A DNA stretch of 64,000 nucleotides from Pandoraea captiosa (GTDB lineage: Bacteria > Pseudomonadota > Gammaproteobacteria > Burkholderiales > Burkholderiaceae). A model generated the notes under the pieces. The model was not told where the DNA came from and did not search any database. It saw only the letters and a list, made by a program, of their open reading frames with translations. The DNA lies in the NCBI RefSeq assembly GCF_902459775.1, contig NZ_CABPSQ010000003.1, forward strand, positions 62,001 through 126,000, in the 5' to 3' direction. Position 1 is the stretch's first letter, and every line of letters begins with the position of its first letter. The position numbers were made by a program, and so were the translations under genes. Positions 34,608-43,464 of this stretch are shown piece by piece.

Positions 34608-36569
34608 TCAGACGACGACGGTGCCTGCGATCTTCGCGGGCACCGCACCGCGCAGGGCGTTCGCCACGACAATGGCCTGCGCCGAGAGCAAGTGCTCGCG
34701 CGTCACGACAGCCTCCACGGCAGCCCACGCGGGATCGTCGAGCATGACGCTGCGCATCACACCGGGCAGTACGCCGCACGACAGCGGCGGCGTCGTCCAG
34801 ATGCCGTGGCGTTTGACAAAGACGGTGCTACGCCCGCCTTCGGTCAACTCGCCGCGCTCATTGAAGAACAGCACGTCGAATGCCCCTTGCGCTTCCGCCG
34901 CTTTCCACGCCGCATCGTAACGGCTGCGGACCGTGGTTTTGTGTCGCAGGAAAAGATCGTCGGCGCGGGTCGGGCTTGCAGTGTCTGCGAGCAGTACGGT
35001 GACGCTGCCGCCCGGCAGCGGTGTGAGCACCGCATGCGTCAATGCCACCGTTCCGTTGTGCGACAGTGCGAGCCGCACACGGTGAACGTTGTCCGCGTCC
35101 AGTGTCGCGACAACGGCAGCGAGTTGCGTGCGCAATGCCGCGTCGTCGAAGACGAAGCCGAAGTACCGCGCCGAGGCTTGCAGACGCGCGAGATGCCTGT
35201 CGAGATGCGCAATGCCTGACGCCCGGGTCGCCTGCATCGTCTCAAAGAGTTCGAAGCCGGGATCGAGCGCGCTCAGGAACCGCGCCTTGAGCCGACACTC
35301 GTCCCGCTCTTCGTCGGCCTTGCTGTCCAGCACGATGCCCGCACCGACACCCAGCCGCCCGCGACGCAGACCGCTCATGCCGTTCATGCCGCTAACGCCG
35401 GGAGATTCGAGTTCGAGCGTTCGAATGGCGACCGACAGACAGAAGTCGCCCAACGCGTGCGGGGCGTCGCTGCGCGCATCCAGCCAGCCGATGGCGCCGG
35501 TGTACAGGCCGCGCGGCGAGGTTTCGAGCTCGCCGATCAACTGCATCGTCCGATGTTTCGGCGCGCCGGTAATCGAGCCGCAAGGAAACAACGCGCGCAG
35601 CACGTCGACGAACGTCACGGCGTCCGGCAACGTCGCCGTAACCGTTGACGTCATCTGCAACACACTCGCGAAACGTGTGACCTCGAAGAGTTTCGGCACT
35701 TTCACGGAGCCGGGTGTAGCGAGGCGTCCGAGATCGTTGCGAAGCAGATCGACGATCATGAGATTCTCGGCGCGATTCTTCTCGTCGGCCGCGAGATCGG
35801 CGCTACGCTGCGCGTCGAGGGAAGCATTGCCGCTGGCCGGTGCGGTGCCCTTCATCGGACGAGCCTCGACCTGCCCGCGCGAATGACGCAGGAACAACTC
35901 GGGAGAGAGTGAGAGTATCGCCCGGCCCGGCAGACCTGCGGTTCCGGGGAGCATCACCAGCGCGCCATAAGGCACGGGCTGACGGGCGCGCAGGCGTCGA
36001 TACAGCGCGATGGGCGAACCAAACGCGTCGAAGTGCAGCCGATACGTGTAGTTGATCTGATAGCACTCGCCTTGCGAGAGCCATTCGTGGATACGGGAAA
36101 TGGCGTCGTCGAACGCGGCGTCGCTCACATCGTTTTGCAACCCGGCAACCCCGGCTACGCTCGGCGCACCGGCCGGGGTGGCGGGCGCGCCATGCGTGGC
36201 ATGAGCGGCATGCGCGCCCTGATCGACGTGATCGAACTGATCGGTCTGACGTTCGAGCCAGTCCTGGGTCTGCGCAGCGTCGAGGCGCTGCAAGTCGGCG
36301 AACAGCAACACACGAAACTGGCCCGGTGCGCGACGCGTCGCCACCGTCTGCACGCCGTTCAGGCGCACACCAAACTCATAGTCGGCCAACAATACGGCAT
36401 GGAGGCCGCCACGCGCGGCCTCTTCCACTTCACGAAGCGCGTCGGAAAGCACACCGGGCTCGTCGCAAGTCACCTCGCGCACGAGCCCGGTATACAGACG
36501 CGCCCCGCCGGCCGGATCCGCGCTGTCGTCCAACAGCGCGAAGGCGGCCATCGGCGCTTCACTTTGCAT
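34608..36569 (-). CDS. pabB: Fused aminodeoxychorismate synthase component I / aminodeoxychorismate lyase (PabB-PabC)
   Basis: 653 residues. The N-terminal two-thirds is chorismate-binding: GECYQINYTYRLHF, ARPMKGTAP (PMKGT at 238-242, with the catalytic Lys of PabB rather than the Ala of anthranilate synthase) and FPCGSITGAPK. From about residue 430 the sequence is a class IV PLP fold: HLARLQASARYFGF, LFLRHKTTVR (PLP lysine candidate) and LFFNERGELTEGGRSTVFV. The fusion makes p-aminobenzoate for folate. It starts 4 bases after the dnaJ stop, so it probably shares the heat-shock transcript. A Gly/Ala/His-rich linker lies near 113-145. Confidence 0.92.
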   Translation of the reverse strand: MQSEAPMAAFALLDDSADPAGGARLYTGLVREVTCDEPGVLSDALREVEEAARGGLHAVLLADYEFGVRLNGVQTVATRRAPGQFRVLLFADLQRLDAAQTQDWLERQTDQFDHVDQGAHAAHATHGAPATPAGAPSVAGVAGLQNDVSDAAFDDAISRIHEWLSQGECYQINYTYRLHFDAFGSPIALYRRLRARQPVPYGALVMLPGTAGLPGRAILSLSPELFLRHSRGQVEARPMKGTAPASGNASLDAQRSADLAADEKNRAENLMIVDLLRNDLGRLATPGSVKVPKLFEVTRFASVLQMTSTVTATLPDAVTFVDVLRALFPCGSITGAPKHRTMQLIGELETSPRGLYTGAIGWLDARSDAPHALGDFCLSVAIRTLELESPGVSGMNGMSGLRRGRLGVGAGIVLDSKADEERDECRLKARFLSALDPGFELFETMQATRASGIAHLDRHLARLQASARYFGFVFDDAALRTQLAAVVATLDADNVHRVRLALSHNGTVALTHAVLTPLPGGSVTVLLADTASPTRADDLFLRHKTTVRSRYDAAWKAAEAQGAFDVLFFNERGELTEGGRSTVFVKRHGIWTTPPLSCGVLPGVMRSVMLDDPAWAAVEAVVTREHLLSAQAIVVANALRGAVPAKIAGTVVV

Positions 36570-36573
36570 GGAA

Positions 36574-37716
36574 TTACTCGAAGAACTGCTTCACGCGGTC
36601 GAACCAGCCCTTCGATTGCGGGCTGTGACGCGCACCGCCCTCCTTCAGGGATGCATCGAAATCACGCAGCATCTGCTTTTGCGCGTCGCTCAGCTTGACC
36701 GGCGTTTCTACCTGCACATGAACGTACAGATCGCCCGGGTAGCTGGCACGCAGACCCTTGATGCCCTTGCCGCGCAGACGGAACGTCTTGCCTGTTTGCG
36801 TGCCTTCCGGCACTTCGAAGGTCGCCTTGCCGTGCAGTGTCGGCGCGTCGATGTCGCCGCCAAGTGCTGCCGTGGCAAACGAAATCGGCATCTGGCAATG
36901 CAGATCGTCGCCGTCGCGCTCGAACACGTTGTGCGCCTTGATGTGGATTTCCACATACAGGTCGCCCGCCGGACCGCCATTGACGCCCGGCTCCCCGTTG
37001 CCCGAAGAGCGAATGCGCATGCCGTCTTCGATACCCGCCGGAATCTTGATCTCCAGCGTCTTGGTCTTCTTGAGCTTGCCCGACCCATGGCAGTTGGTGC
37101 ACGGCTCAGGAATGTACGAACCGGTGCCGTGGCACTTCGGGCAGGTCTGCTGAACGCTGAAGAAACCCTGCGACATGCGCACCGAACCCGCGCCGTTACA
37201 GGTGGGGCAGGTTTCGGGCTTGGTGCCCGGCTTCGCGCCGTTGCCGTGGCAGACCTCGCACTCTTCCCAACTCGGCACGCGAATCTGCGTATCGAAACCG
37301 TTCGCCGCTTGCTCGAGCGTGATCTCCATGTTGTAGCGAAGATCCGCGCCGCGATACACCTGCGGGCCACCACGACCGGCACGACCGCCCGGGCCGCCCT
37401 GACCGAAGATGTCGCCGAAGATGTCGCCGAACGCGTCTGCGAAGCCGCCGAAGCCCTGACCGCCCGCGCCGCCGAAGCCGCCCATGCTCGGGTCGACGCC
37501 CGCGTGACCGTACTGGTCGTACGCAGCGCGCTTCTCCGGCTCGGAGAGCATCTCGTAGGCTTCCTTGACCTCTTTGAACTTCTCTTCGGCGTCTTTGCTG
37601 TCCGGATTGCGGTCCGGGTGGTACTTCATCGCCAGCTTGCGATACGCCTTCTTGATCTCGTCGTCCGACGCGTTCTTGGCAACGCCAAGGACTTCGTAGT
37701 AATCACGTTTGGCCAT
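36574..37716 (-). CDS. dnaJ: Chaperone protein DnaJ
   Basis: 380 residues: J-domain with HPD in KYHPDRNP, a Gly/Phe region ([20 protein letters not shown]), four zinc-finger repeats [24 protein letters not shown] and CTNCHGSG, and a C-terminal substrate-binding domain. It stimulates DnaK ATPase and delivers clients. GGAAAGAG precedes ATG 37716. It lies 127 bases after dnaK; a 7-bp inverted repeat (gccgggt 37758-37764 with acccggc 37793-37799) is in that gap. Confidence 0.96.
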   Translation of the reverse strand: MAKRDYYEVLGVAKNASDDEIKKAYRKLAMKYHPDRNPDSKDAEEKFKEVKEAYEMLSEPEKRAAYDQYGHAGVDPSMGGFGGAGGQGFGGFADAFGDIFGDIFGQGGPGGRAGRGGPQVYRGADLRYNMEITLEQAANGFDTQIRVPSWEECEVCHGNGAKPGTKPETCPTCNGAGSVRMSQGFFSVQQTCPKCHGTGSYIPEPCTNCHGSGKLKKTKTLEIKIPAGIEDGMRIRSSGNGEPGVNGGPAGDLYVEIHIKAHNVFERDGDDLHCQMPISFATAALGGDIDAPTLHGKATFEVPEGTQTGKTFRLRGKGIKGLRASYPGDLYVHVQVETPVKLSDAQKQMLRDFDASLKEGGARHSPQSKGWFDRVKQFFE

Positions 37717-37843
37717 AACTCTTTCCAATGTTGGCGCATGTCGCCATCAGGCAAAAAGCCGGGTCGATATTCCCCTTGCAGAGAACCTCGATACCCGGCC
37801 CACACGCGAAGCACCGGTCGGTGCCCCGCGCGCCATGCACGCT

Positions 37844-39769
37844 TTACTTCTTGTCGTTGACTTCCTTCACTTCGGCGTCGACGACGTTGTCGTCATGCGG
37901 CTTGCCCTGCTCGGCGCCTGCAGCACCCGCAGCACCCGCCTGCGCCTGCATGTCGGCGTACATCTTCTCGCCGAGCTTCTGGCTGGCGGTGCCCAGCGCT
38001 TCGACCTTGGCATCGATTTCCGCCTTGTCCGAACCGCGCAGCGCCTCTTCCAGTGCCGTGATGGCCGATTCGATGGCTTCCTTCTCCGAAGCTTCGATCT
38101 TGTCGCCATACTCGGTCAGCGCCTTGCGGGTGCTGTGCACCAGTGCGTCGCCCTGGTTACGGGAGTCGGCCAGCTCACGCGCCTTCTTGTCTTCTTCGGC
38201 GTTGAGCTCGGCGTCCTTCACCATTTGCTCGATTTCGGCGTCCGACAGGCCCGAGTTCGCCTTGATGACGATCTTGTTTTCCTTGCCGGTTGCCTTGTCC
38301 TTCGCGCCAACGTGCAGAATGCCGTTCGCGTCGATGTCGAAGGTCACTTCGATCTGCGGCGTGCCACGGGCGGCGGGCGGAATGCCCTCGAGGTTGAACT
38401 CGCCCAGCGACTTGTTGCCGGCGGCCATCTCGCGCTCACCCTGGAACACCTTGATCGTCACGGCCGGCTGGTTGTCGTCCGCCGTCGAGAACACTTGCGA
38501 GTGCTTCGTCGGGATCGTGGTGTTCTTGGCGATCATCTTCGTCATCACGCCACCGAGCGTCTCGATACCGAGCGACAGCGGGGTCACGTCGAGCAGCAGC
38601 ACGTCCTTGCGGTCGCCCGAGAGGACCGAGCCCTGAATCGAGGCGCCAGCGGCCACGGCTTCGTCCGGGTTCACATCCTTGCGCGGATCCTTGCCGAAGA
38701 ATTCCTTCACCTTCTCCTGCACCTTCGGCATACGCGTCATACCGCCGACCAGAATCACGTCGTCGATGTCGCTCACCTTCACACCGGCATCCTTGATGGC
38801 GGTGCGGCACGGTTCGATCGTGCGTGCGATCAGGTCTTCGACCAGCGCTTCGAGCTTGGCGCGCGTGATCTTCAGGTTCAAGTGCTTCGGACCCGAGGCG
38901 TCTGCCGTGATGTACGGCAGGTTGATTTCGGTCTGCTGGCTCGACGACAGTTCGATCTTGGCCTTTTCGGCAGCTTCCTTCAGGCGTTGCAGCGCGAGCA
39001 CGTCCTTCGACAGATCGACGCCCTGCTCCTTCTTGAACTCGGCAATGATGTAGTCGATGATGCGCTGGTCGAAGTCTTCGCCGCCCAGGAACGTGTCGCC
39101 GTTGGTCGACAGCACTTCGAACTGGTGTTCGCCGTCCACGTCCGCGATTTCGATGATCGAGATGTCGAACGTGCCGCCACCCAGGTCATACACCGCGATC
39201 TTGCGGTCGCCGCCTTCCTTCTTGTCCAGACCGAAGGCCAGTGCGGCTGCGGTCGGCTCGTTGATGATGCGCTTGACTTCCAGACCGGCGATACGGCCTG
39301 CGTCCTTGGTGGCCTGGCGCTGGCTGTCGTTGAAGTAGGCCGGCACCGTGATCACGGCTTCCGTGACCGGCTCGCCCAGGTAGTCCTCGGCGGTCTTCTT
39401 CATCTTGCGCAGCACTTCGGCGGAGATTTGCGGCGGGGCCAGCTTCTGGTCGCGCGCTTCCACCCAGGCGTCGCCGTTATCGGCCTTGACGATCTTGTAG
39501 GGCATCAGCGAGATGTCCTTCTGCACTTCTTTTTCTTCGAAGCGACGACCGATCAGGCGCTTGACGGCGTACAGCGTATTTTTCGGATTGGTCACGGCCT
39601 GGCGCTTGGCAGGCGCACCGACCAGAATCTCGCCATCGTCCATGTAGGCGATGATCGACGGGGTGGTGCGAGCACCTTCCGCGTTCTCGATGATCTTGAC
39701 CTGATTGCCTTCCATGACGGCCACGCACGAGTTCGTGGTGCCCAAGTCGATACCGATGATTTTGCCCAT
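37844..39769 (-). CDS. dnaK: Chaperone protein DnaK (Hsp70)
   Basis: 641 residues, full length: [43 protein letters not shown], the substrate-binding beta domain ([20 protein letters not shown]) and an Ala/Gly-rich tail ending [13 protein letters not shown]. It binds unfolded proteins in an ATP cycle driven by DnaJ and GrpE. CTAGGAGAAATTAAT before the ATG is a strong ribosome site. A long antisense frame covers the gene but is a shadow. Confidence 0.97.
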   Translation of the reverse strand: MGKIIGIDLGTTNSCVAVMEGNQVKIIENAEGARTTPSIIAYMDDGEILVGAPAKRQAVTNPKNTLYAVKRLIGRRFEEKEVQKDISLMPYKIVKADNGDAWVEARDQKLAPPQISAEVLRKMKKTAEDYLGEPVTEAVITVPAYFNDSQRQATKDAGRIAGLEVKRIINEPTAAALAFGLDKKEGGDRKIAVYDLGGGTFDISIIEIADVDGEHQFEVLSTNGDTFLGGEDFDQRIIDYIIAEFKKEQGVDLSKDVLALQRLKEAAEKAKIELSSSQQTEINLPYITADASGPKHLNLKITRAKLEALVEDLIARTIEPCRTAIKDAGVKVSDIDDVILVGGMTRMPKVQEKVKEFFGKDPRKDVNPDEAVAAGASIQGSVLSGDRKDVLLLDVTPLSLGIETLGGVMTKMIAKNTTIPTKHSQVFSTADDNQPAVTIKVFQGEREMAAGNKSLGEFNLEGIPPAARGTPQIEVTFDIDANGILHVGAKDKATGKENKIVIKANSGLSDAEIEQMVKDAELNAEEDKKARELADSRNQGDALVHSTRKALTEYGDKIEASEKEAIESAITALEEALRGSDKAEIDAKVEALGTASQKLGEKMYADMQAQAGAAGAAGAEQGKPHDDNVVDAEVKEVNDKK

Positions 39770-39802
39770 ATTAATTTCTCCTAGCGTCCTTTGCGTCTTT
39801 CC

Positions 39803-39824
39803 GTAGGGCGTGTCGCCCGTTCAA
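39803..39824 (-). promoter_or_regulatory. Possible sigma-32-like promoter before dnaK
   Basis: On the minus strand TTGAAC (39824-39819) and CCCTAC (39808-39803) are separated by 10 bases. The match is weaker than the grpE promoter and spacing is short, so dnaK may be transcribed mainly from upstream. Confidence 0.25.
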
Positions 39825-39865
39825 TTCATTGATCTGCACGAGATATGGGTGCAGCCAGGAACATT

Positions 39866-40303
39866 TCAAGACCCTTCTTGCGGTCCGGTTTTGCCTCCCG
39901 CCGCCGCGATCTTGTCGCGTGCAGCAGCCACCGCCAGCCGGAACTGGGGCAGGCCATGCCAGCCGGTCGCCCGGCCCAGCTTCTTACCTGCGTGGAAGAA
40001 GAAAAACGTGGGGACCCCATGCAGCGCGAAGCGGCGGGCGAGCGCCATATCGGCGTACACATTGGCGTGAAACCAGCGCAGCCCCAGCGCCTCGATGGCC
40101 TCGCGGTGCGCGAGCATGGTTTTCTTGGCGACTTCACAGTTGAAGCAGTCCACGCCCCAGAAAAACACGACGGCGAGGTCATCCCCCGCGTCGCGCAATC
40201 CCTCGTCGAACGTCCCGGCGCTCAGTTCGCGCATCGAAAACGCCTCGAATGCGGTCCCATCCACGCCCTTCATGCCGGTCATGCCCGGAAGATCGCCTGC
40301 CAT
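39866..40303 (-). CDS. Thioredoxin-family protein between grpE and dnaK
   Basis: 145 residues. The thioredoxin fold is suggested by AVVFFWGVDCFNCEVAKKTM (active-site CFNC), ALGLRWFHANVYADMALARRFALHGVPTFFFFHAGKKLG (cis-Pro in GVPT). There is no signal peptide, so it should be cytoplasmic. Its place inside the grpE-dnaK-dnaJ unit suggests heat-shock co-expression and a redox role in protein folding (inference). The C-terminus is basic and Gly-rich. Confidence 0.8.
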   Translation of the reverse strand: MAGDLPGMTGMKGVDGTAFEAFSMRELSAGTFDEGLRDAGDDLAVVFFWGVDCFNCEVAKKTMLAHREAIEALGLRWFHANVYADMALARRFALHGVPTFFFFHAGKKLGRATGWHGLPQFRLAVAAARDKIAAAGGKTGPQEGS

Positions 40304-40330
40304 GTTCGTCAGTCCCTGATGGTCTCCGGC

Positions 40331-40360
40331 TTTACCCGGCTTTACCCGGCTTTACCCGGC
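40331..40360. repeat. 10-bp tandem repeat (tttacccggc x3)
   Basis: Three exact copies lie in the 205-base gap between grpE and the thioredoxin-like gene, preceded by a partial copy. The rest of the gap shows no gene. Confidence 0.92.
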
Positions 40361-40508
40361 AGTCACGCCGCCTCTGGCGCCGACTGCCTGTGCCAGCCAG
40401 GCCGATCGCACATTCGAGGCTTAAAGCTTCCCATGATGTTATGGCGCATTGTCATGGCACTTGCCTCCGGTGCATCCGCATGGCGTGAGACCGCGCGTGC
40501 GGACTCGC

Positions 40509-41054
40509 TTACTTGCCCGCGGCCACGGTCACGAGTGCCGGGCGCAGCACGCGATCGGCAATCAGATACCCCTTCTGCAACACGGCGACGACCGTATTCG
40601 GTTCCTGCTCGGCCGGCACCATCGAGATGGCCTGATGCTGATGCGGGTCGAACTTCGCGCCGGCCGGGTCGATGACCGACACCTTGCTGCGCTCGAGCGC
40701 CGCGACCAGTTGACGCAAGGTCAGGGCAACGCCCTCCTGCAGTTTGGCCACGTCGCCGCTCTTGTCGGCGGCGGCAGCCTCCAGGCTGTCGATGACCGGC
40801 AGGAGATTCTCGGCGAAGCTCTCGACGGCAAATTTACGGGCCTTGGTCACTTCTTCTTCCGCACGGCGGCGCACGTTTTCCATCTCGGCGCGGGCACGCA
40901 GTGCCTCGTCGCGCAAGGTGGCGGCTTCTGCCAGTGCGGCCTGAAGCTGCGCCTCGACCGAGGGCAGCGCGTCGTTCGCGCCCGCAGCGTCGGTCGGGGC
41001 CGTTTCGGCCTGGGACGGAATCGGCTGATCGGGAGTGTTTTGCTGTTCAGTCAT
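40509..41054 (-). CDS. grpE: Nucleotide exchange factor GrpE
   Basis: 181 residues. The N-terminal 35 residues are Pro/Ala/Gln-rich. A long coiled coil follows ([37 protein letters not shown]), then [18 protein letters not shown] and the C-terminal beta domain [29 protein letters not shown]. It releases ADP from DnaK. It heads the minus-strand unit grpE, thioredoxin-like, dnaK, dnaJ, pabBC and has a sigma-32-type promoter about 70 bases upstream. Confidence 0.96.
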   Translation of the reverse strand: MTEQQNTPDQPIPSQAETAPTDAAGANDALPSVEAQLQAALAEAATLRDEALRARAEMENVRRRAEEEVTKARKFAVESFAENLLPVIDSLEAAAADKSGDVAKLQEGVALTLRQLVAALERSKVSVIDPAGAKFDPHQHQAISMVPAEQEPNTVVAVLQKGYLIADRVLRPALVTVAAGK

Positions 41055-41368
41055 GAGCTTGAGTCGTCAAAAGGTTCTTGCAGCGCACCACGACGATGCG
41101 CCGCCGGTTCAAATCCCTTTGGATAGTAGGGGCGTCCACACCGATTTCAAGAGCTGGCGGGCATTTCATGCGCCATGTCGGTGCGCGCCGCGTGCCGGTA
41201 AATATCCGGTTACACGCGTTACGAGTCCTCTATTGTATCGGCCGTTGCTGCGACCTAACATGAATTACGGTCCCGTCGATGGCAGTGCCCGATTCGATGT
41301 CCTCGATCCCGGACCCGGCCGCTCACCGGACACCCCTCGTCCGGTGCAGCGTTCTTAAGGAGCGCATC
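41055..41368. other. Divergent intergenic region grpE / small membrane protein
   Basis: 314 bases holding the sigma-32-type promoter (41125-41151), the grpE leader, and the strong aaggagcg ribosome site of the small gene at 41357-41364. No other gene seen. Confidence 0.6.
41125..41151 (-). promoter_or_regulatory. Sigma-32 (RpoH) type heat-shock promoter of grpE
   Basis: On the minus strand CTTGAAA (41151-41145), 12 bases, then CCCCTACT (41132-41125). This is close to the consensus CTTGAAA-N11-13-CCCCATNT. The predicted start is about 60 bases before the grpE ATG. Confidence 0.75.
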
Positions 41369-41563
41369 ATGAAGCTGCCACTGGCTGTTGTCTTCATCCT
41401 TGCGTTGGTGACGACGGTAACGATCACGATCTGCCTGTCCGGCGCAGTGACCCGGCGCGACACCGAGTACGGTAGCGTACGGGCCGTGCTGCATCACTAT
41501 GTGGAAATGCCCGGCATGCCAGGGCATTCGAAGCGTTCGAATACCGAAATCCCTACGCGCTGA
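41369..41563 (+). CDS. Small hypothetical protein with one transmembrane or signal segment
   Basis: 64 residues starting MKLPLAVVFILALVTTVTIT, a hydrophobic N-terminal helix that could be a signal or anchor, followed by ICLSGAVTRRDTEYGSVRAVLHHYVEMPG. An excellent AAGGAGCGCATC site precedes the ATG, and a hairpin follows 78 bases after the stop. No family is recognised. It lies alone between grpE and hslR, divergent from the heat-shock promoter. Confidence 0.55.
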   Translation: MKLPLAVVFILALVTTVTITICLSGAVTRRDTEYGSVRAVLHHYVEMPGMPGHSKRSNTEIPTR

Positions 41564-41640
41564 TTGTCCCGGGGTGCATGATCCCTCGTGGGTCGTGCGC
41601 GGTGCCGTTCCCCGAGCTGATTTTCGCTCCCTCCCCTCGT

Positions 41641-41668
41641 CCGCCGCTGCGCGTTTCGCCAGCGGCGG
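41641..41668. terminator. Hairpin between the small gene and hslR
   Basis: ccgccgctg (41641-41649) pairs with cagcggcgg (41660-41668) around a 10-base loop, followed by cgttcattt. It is suitably placed for both convergent genes; the T-run is weak. Confidence 0.55.
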
Positions 41669-41749
41669 CGTTCATTTAGGCGGAGGCAAGGGGCACGAGG
41701 GTAACAAACGGCGACCGGGGTCCCGAACTGGCCTTGGACCGGCGCTTCC

Positions 41750-42151
41750 TTACTCGCCAACGCCGCCAAGGCGGCGGCGGTCGCGCTTGGTCGGGCGGCC
41801 GTGCATCTGGGCCGCCGGCTCCTGGAACAGGCGTCGGCGCTCGCTCTCGTCGGCCCGCGCCTGAATGCTCGCGGGCGTCTCCTCGTAGAGCGACTGCGCA
41901 ACCGGTGCGGAGCCGCGCACCTCGGCGATGGCTTTCACGCGCACTTCCCAGCGCGTGCTGCCGTTGTCGACCGACACCAGATCGCCGGGGCGCACGTCGC
42001 GCGCCGGTTTGACGCGGGCATCGTTGCAAAGCACCCGGCCCCGGTCGACGGCCTGCGTGGCGAGCGAGCGCGTCTTGAAAAAGCGCGCCGCCCACAACCA
42101 CTTGTCGATCCGCGTGGCGGCCTGCGGAGAATCGTCCACCTTGATCGTCAC
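41750..42151 (-). CDS. hslR: Heat-shock RNA-binding protein Hsp15 (S4 domain)
   Basis: 133 residues. The S4 domain is [49 protein letters not shown]. The C-terminus is basic ([14 protein letters not shown]). Hsp15 binds stalled 50S subunits carrying nascent chains and helps recycle them. GTG start overlapping the hemH stop (GTGA). The position in the grpE-hrcA neighbourhood fits stress regulation. Confidence 0.92.
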   Translation of the reverse strand: MTIKVDDSPQAATRIDKWLWAARFFKTRSLATQAVDRGRVLCNDARVKPARDVRPGDLVSVDNGSTRWEVRVKAIAEVRGSAPVAQSLYEETPASIQARADESERRRLFQEPAAQMHGRPTKRDRRRLGGVGE

Positions 42152-43344
42152 GCCCCGGCTCCCTGCTGATCTTCATTGCGCAAAGGCGCCTGCGCGGCTG
42201 CGGCTGCGGCGGCCGCGCTCGCTTCCTCGAACGCCGCCACTGCCGCGACCTGACGTTGACGCGTTGACGCCACCGCCGCTGCCGAAGCGTCGGCCTCGCC
42301 CTGAGGTGAGAGCACCGGCCAGCCTTGCAGATGCCGCGCCGCGATCTCGCCAAGCGCCGTGATCCAGGCGCTTGCGCCATTCAGGCACGGAATGAAGTGG
42401 AACGACTTGCCTCCTGCCGACAGATAGGCGTGGCGGCCTTCCATATTGATTTCTTCGAGCGTCTCGAGACAGTCGGACGTGAAGCCCGGGCAGAAGACGT
42501 CGACACGCGGCGTGCCGCCACGGCCCAACTCTTGGAGCGTCGGCGCCGTGTACGGCTGCAACCATTCGGCCTTGCCGAAACGCGACTGAAACGTGAGGCG
42601 GCAGGTCGTCTCGTCAAGACCGAGCGCCGCCGCGAGAAGGCGTGCGGTTCGCACGCACTGATCGTGATACGGATCGCCCAGATCGAGCGTGCGGCGCGGC
42701 ACCCCGTGAAAGCTCAACAGCAGGCGCTCGCCCGCCGCAAAGTCGGGACGGCCATGTTGCTGCCAGTAGCCTTCGACCTGCTGGCGCAGCGCCTCGATAT
42801 ATGCGGGATGATCGTGGTAGTCGCGCACCGTGCGCACGTCCGGCTGGTTGCGCAAACGCGCGAGCACGCGAAACACGGCGTCGCTCGCCGTGGCGGTCGT
42901 GCTGCTCGAATATTGCGGGTAGAGCGGCAGGACGAGAATCCGCTCGACGCCACTCTGACGCAACGCGCGGATACGTTCCGGAATCGAGGGATTGCCGTAG
43001 CGCATGGCGTAGTCGACAACGACGTCATAGTCGTTCGCGTGCAACAGCGCCCGCAGGGCATTGGTCTGGTGTTCGGTGTTCACCTTGAGCGGCGAGCCGT
43101 CGCGTGTCCAGATCGTCGCGTACTTCTGGGCGGACGCCCGCGAGCGGAAGGGCAGAATCACCAACCGCAGCAACGGTTGCCACACCAGCGACGGGATCTC
43201 CACGACGCGCGGGTCCGACAGGAACTCGCGCAAATATCGGCGCACGGCCGCGGGACGCGGCTCGTCGGGTGTGCCGAGGTTGATCAGCAGTACGGCGGTC
43301 TTGCCGGACTGGCCGTGCGAAATAGGTTCGGGATCGAAGCGCAT
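42148..43344 (-). CDS. hemH: Ferrochelatase HemH
   Basis: 398 residues from ATG 43344. Motifs are [46 protein letters not shown] (catalytic His213), [15 protein letters not shown] (catalytic Glu260) and [17 protein letters not shown]. It inserts iron into protoporphyrin IX at the inner membrane. An alanine-rich tail of about 50 residues (ending near [15 protein letters not shown]) extends beyond the family's core. TAAAGT (43357 down to 43352) ends eight bases before the ATG, with no Shine-Dalgarno. Overlaps hslR. Confidence 0.94.
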   Translation of the reverse strand: MRFDPEPISHGQSGKTAVLLINLGTPDEPRPAAVRRYLREFLSDPRVVEIPSLVWQPLLRLVILPFRSRASAQKYATIWTRDGSPLKVNTEHQTNALRALLHANDYDVVVDYAMRYGNPSIPERIRALRQSGVERILVLPLYPQYSSSTTATASDAVFRVLARLRNQPDVRTVRDYHDHPAYIEALRQQVEGYWQQHGRPDFAAGERLLLSFHGVPRRTLDLGDPYHDQCVRTARLLAAALGLDETTCRLTFQSRFGKAEWLQPYTAPTLQELGRGGTPRVDVFCPGFTSDCLETLEEINMEGRHAYLSAGGKSFHFIPCLNGASAWITALGEIAARHLQGWPVLSPQGEADASAAAVASTRQRQVAAVAAFEEASAAAAAAAAQAPLRNEDQQGAGA

Positions 43345-43415
43345 GGAGCGTACTTTACCGCAAACAGGGGCCAAATCTGGCTGACATGTTGCCCATCGTC
43401 ACCGGCGCCGGGCGG

Positions 43416-43446
43416 CCCGCGTCGGCGAGTCGGTCGCCGACGCGGG
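43416..43446 (-). terminator. Perfect 13-bp hairpin after the FecR/DUF6600 gene
   Basis: cccgcgtcggcga (43416-43428) and its exact complement (43434-43446) surround gtcgg. No T-run follows, so it may act as a Rho-assisted terminator or stabiliser. Confidence 0.5.
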
Positions 43447-43464
43447 GGAGGCTCAACGGGTCAT

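Noticed and set aside
32639-34672. 677-codon frame antisense to the NitT/TauT permease and binding protein
   Set aside because: Shadow frame; the plus-strand genes have ordered family motifs and ribosome sites.
37758-37799. Inverted repeat between dnaK and dnaJ as CIRCE
   Set aside because: Arms are gccgggt/acccggc with a 28-base loop and do not match TTAGCACTC-N9-GAGTGCTAA.
37709-39784. 691-codon frame antisense to dnaK
   Set aside because: A well-known artefact of GC-rich hsp70 genes. The translation has no domain and lacks a ribosome site, whereas dnaK is fully conserved.
41101-41125. tRNA-like T-loop (ggttcaaatcc)
   Set aside because: No acceptor, D or anticodon arms can be built around it; the stretch belongs to the grpE leader and promoter region.
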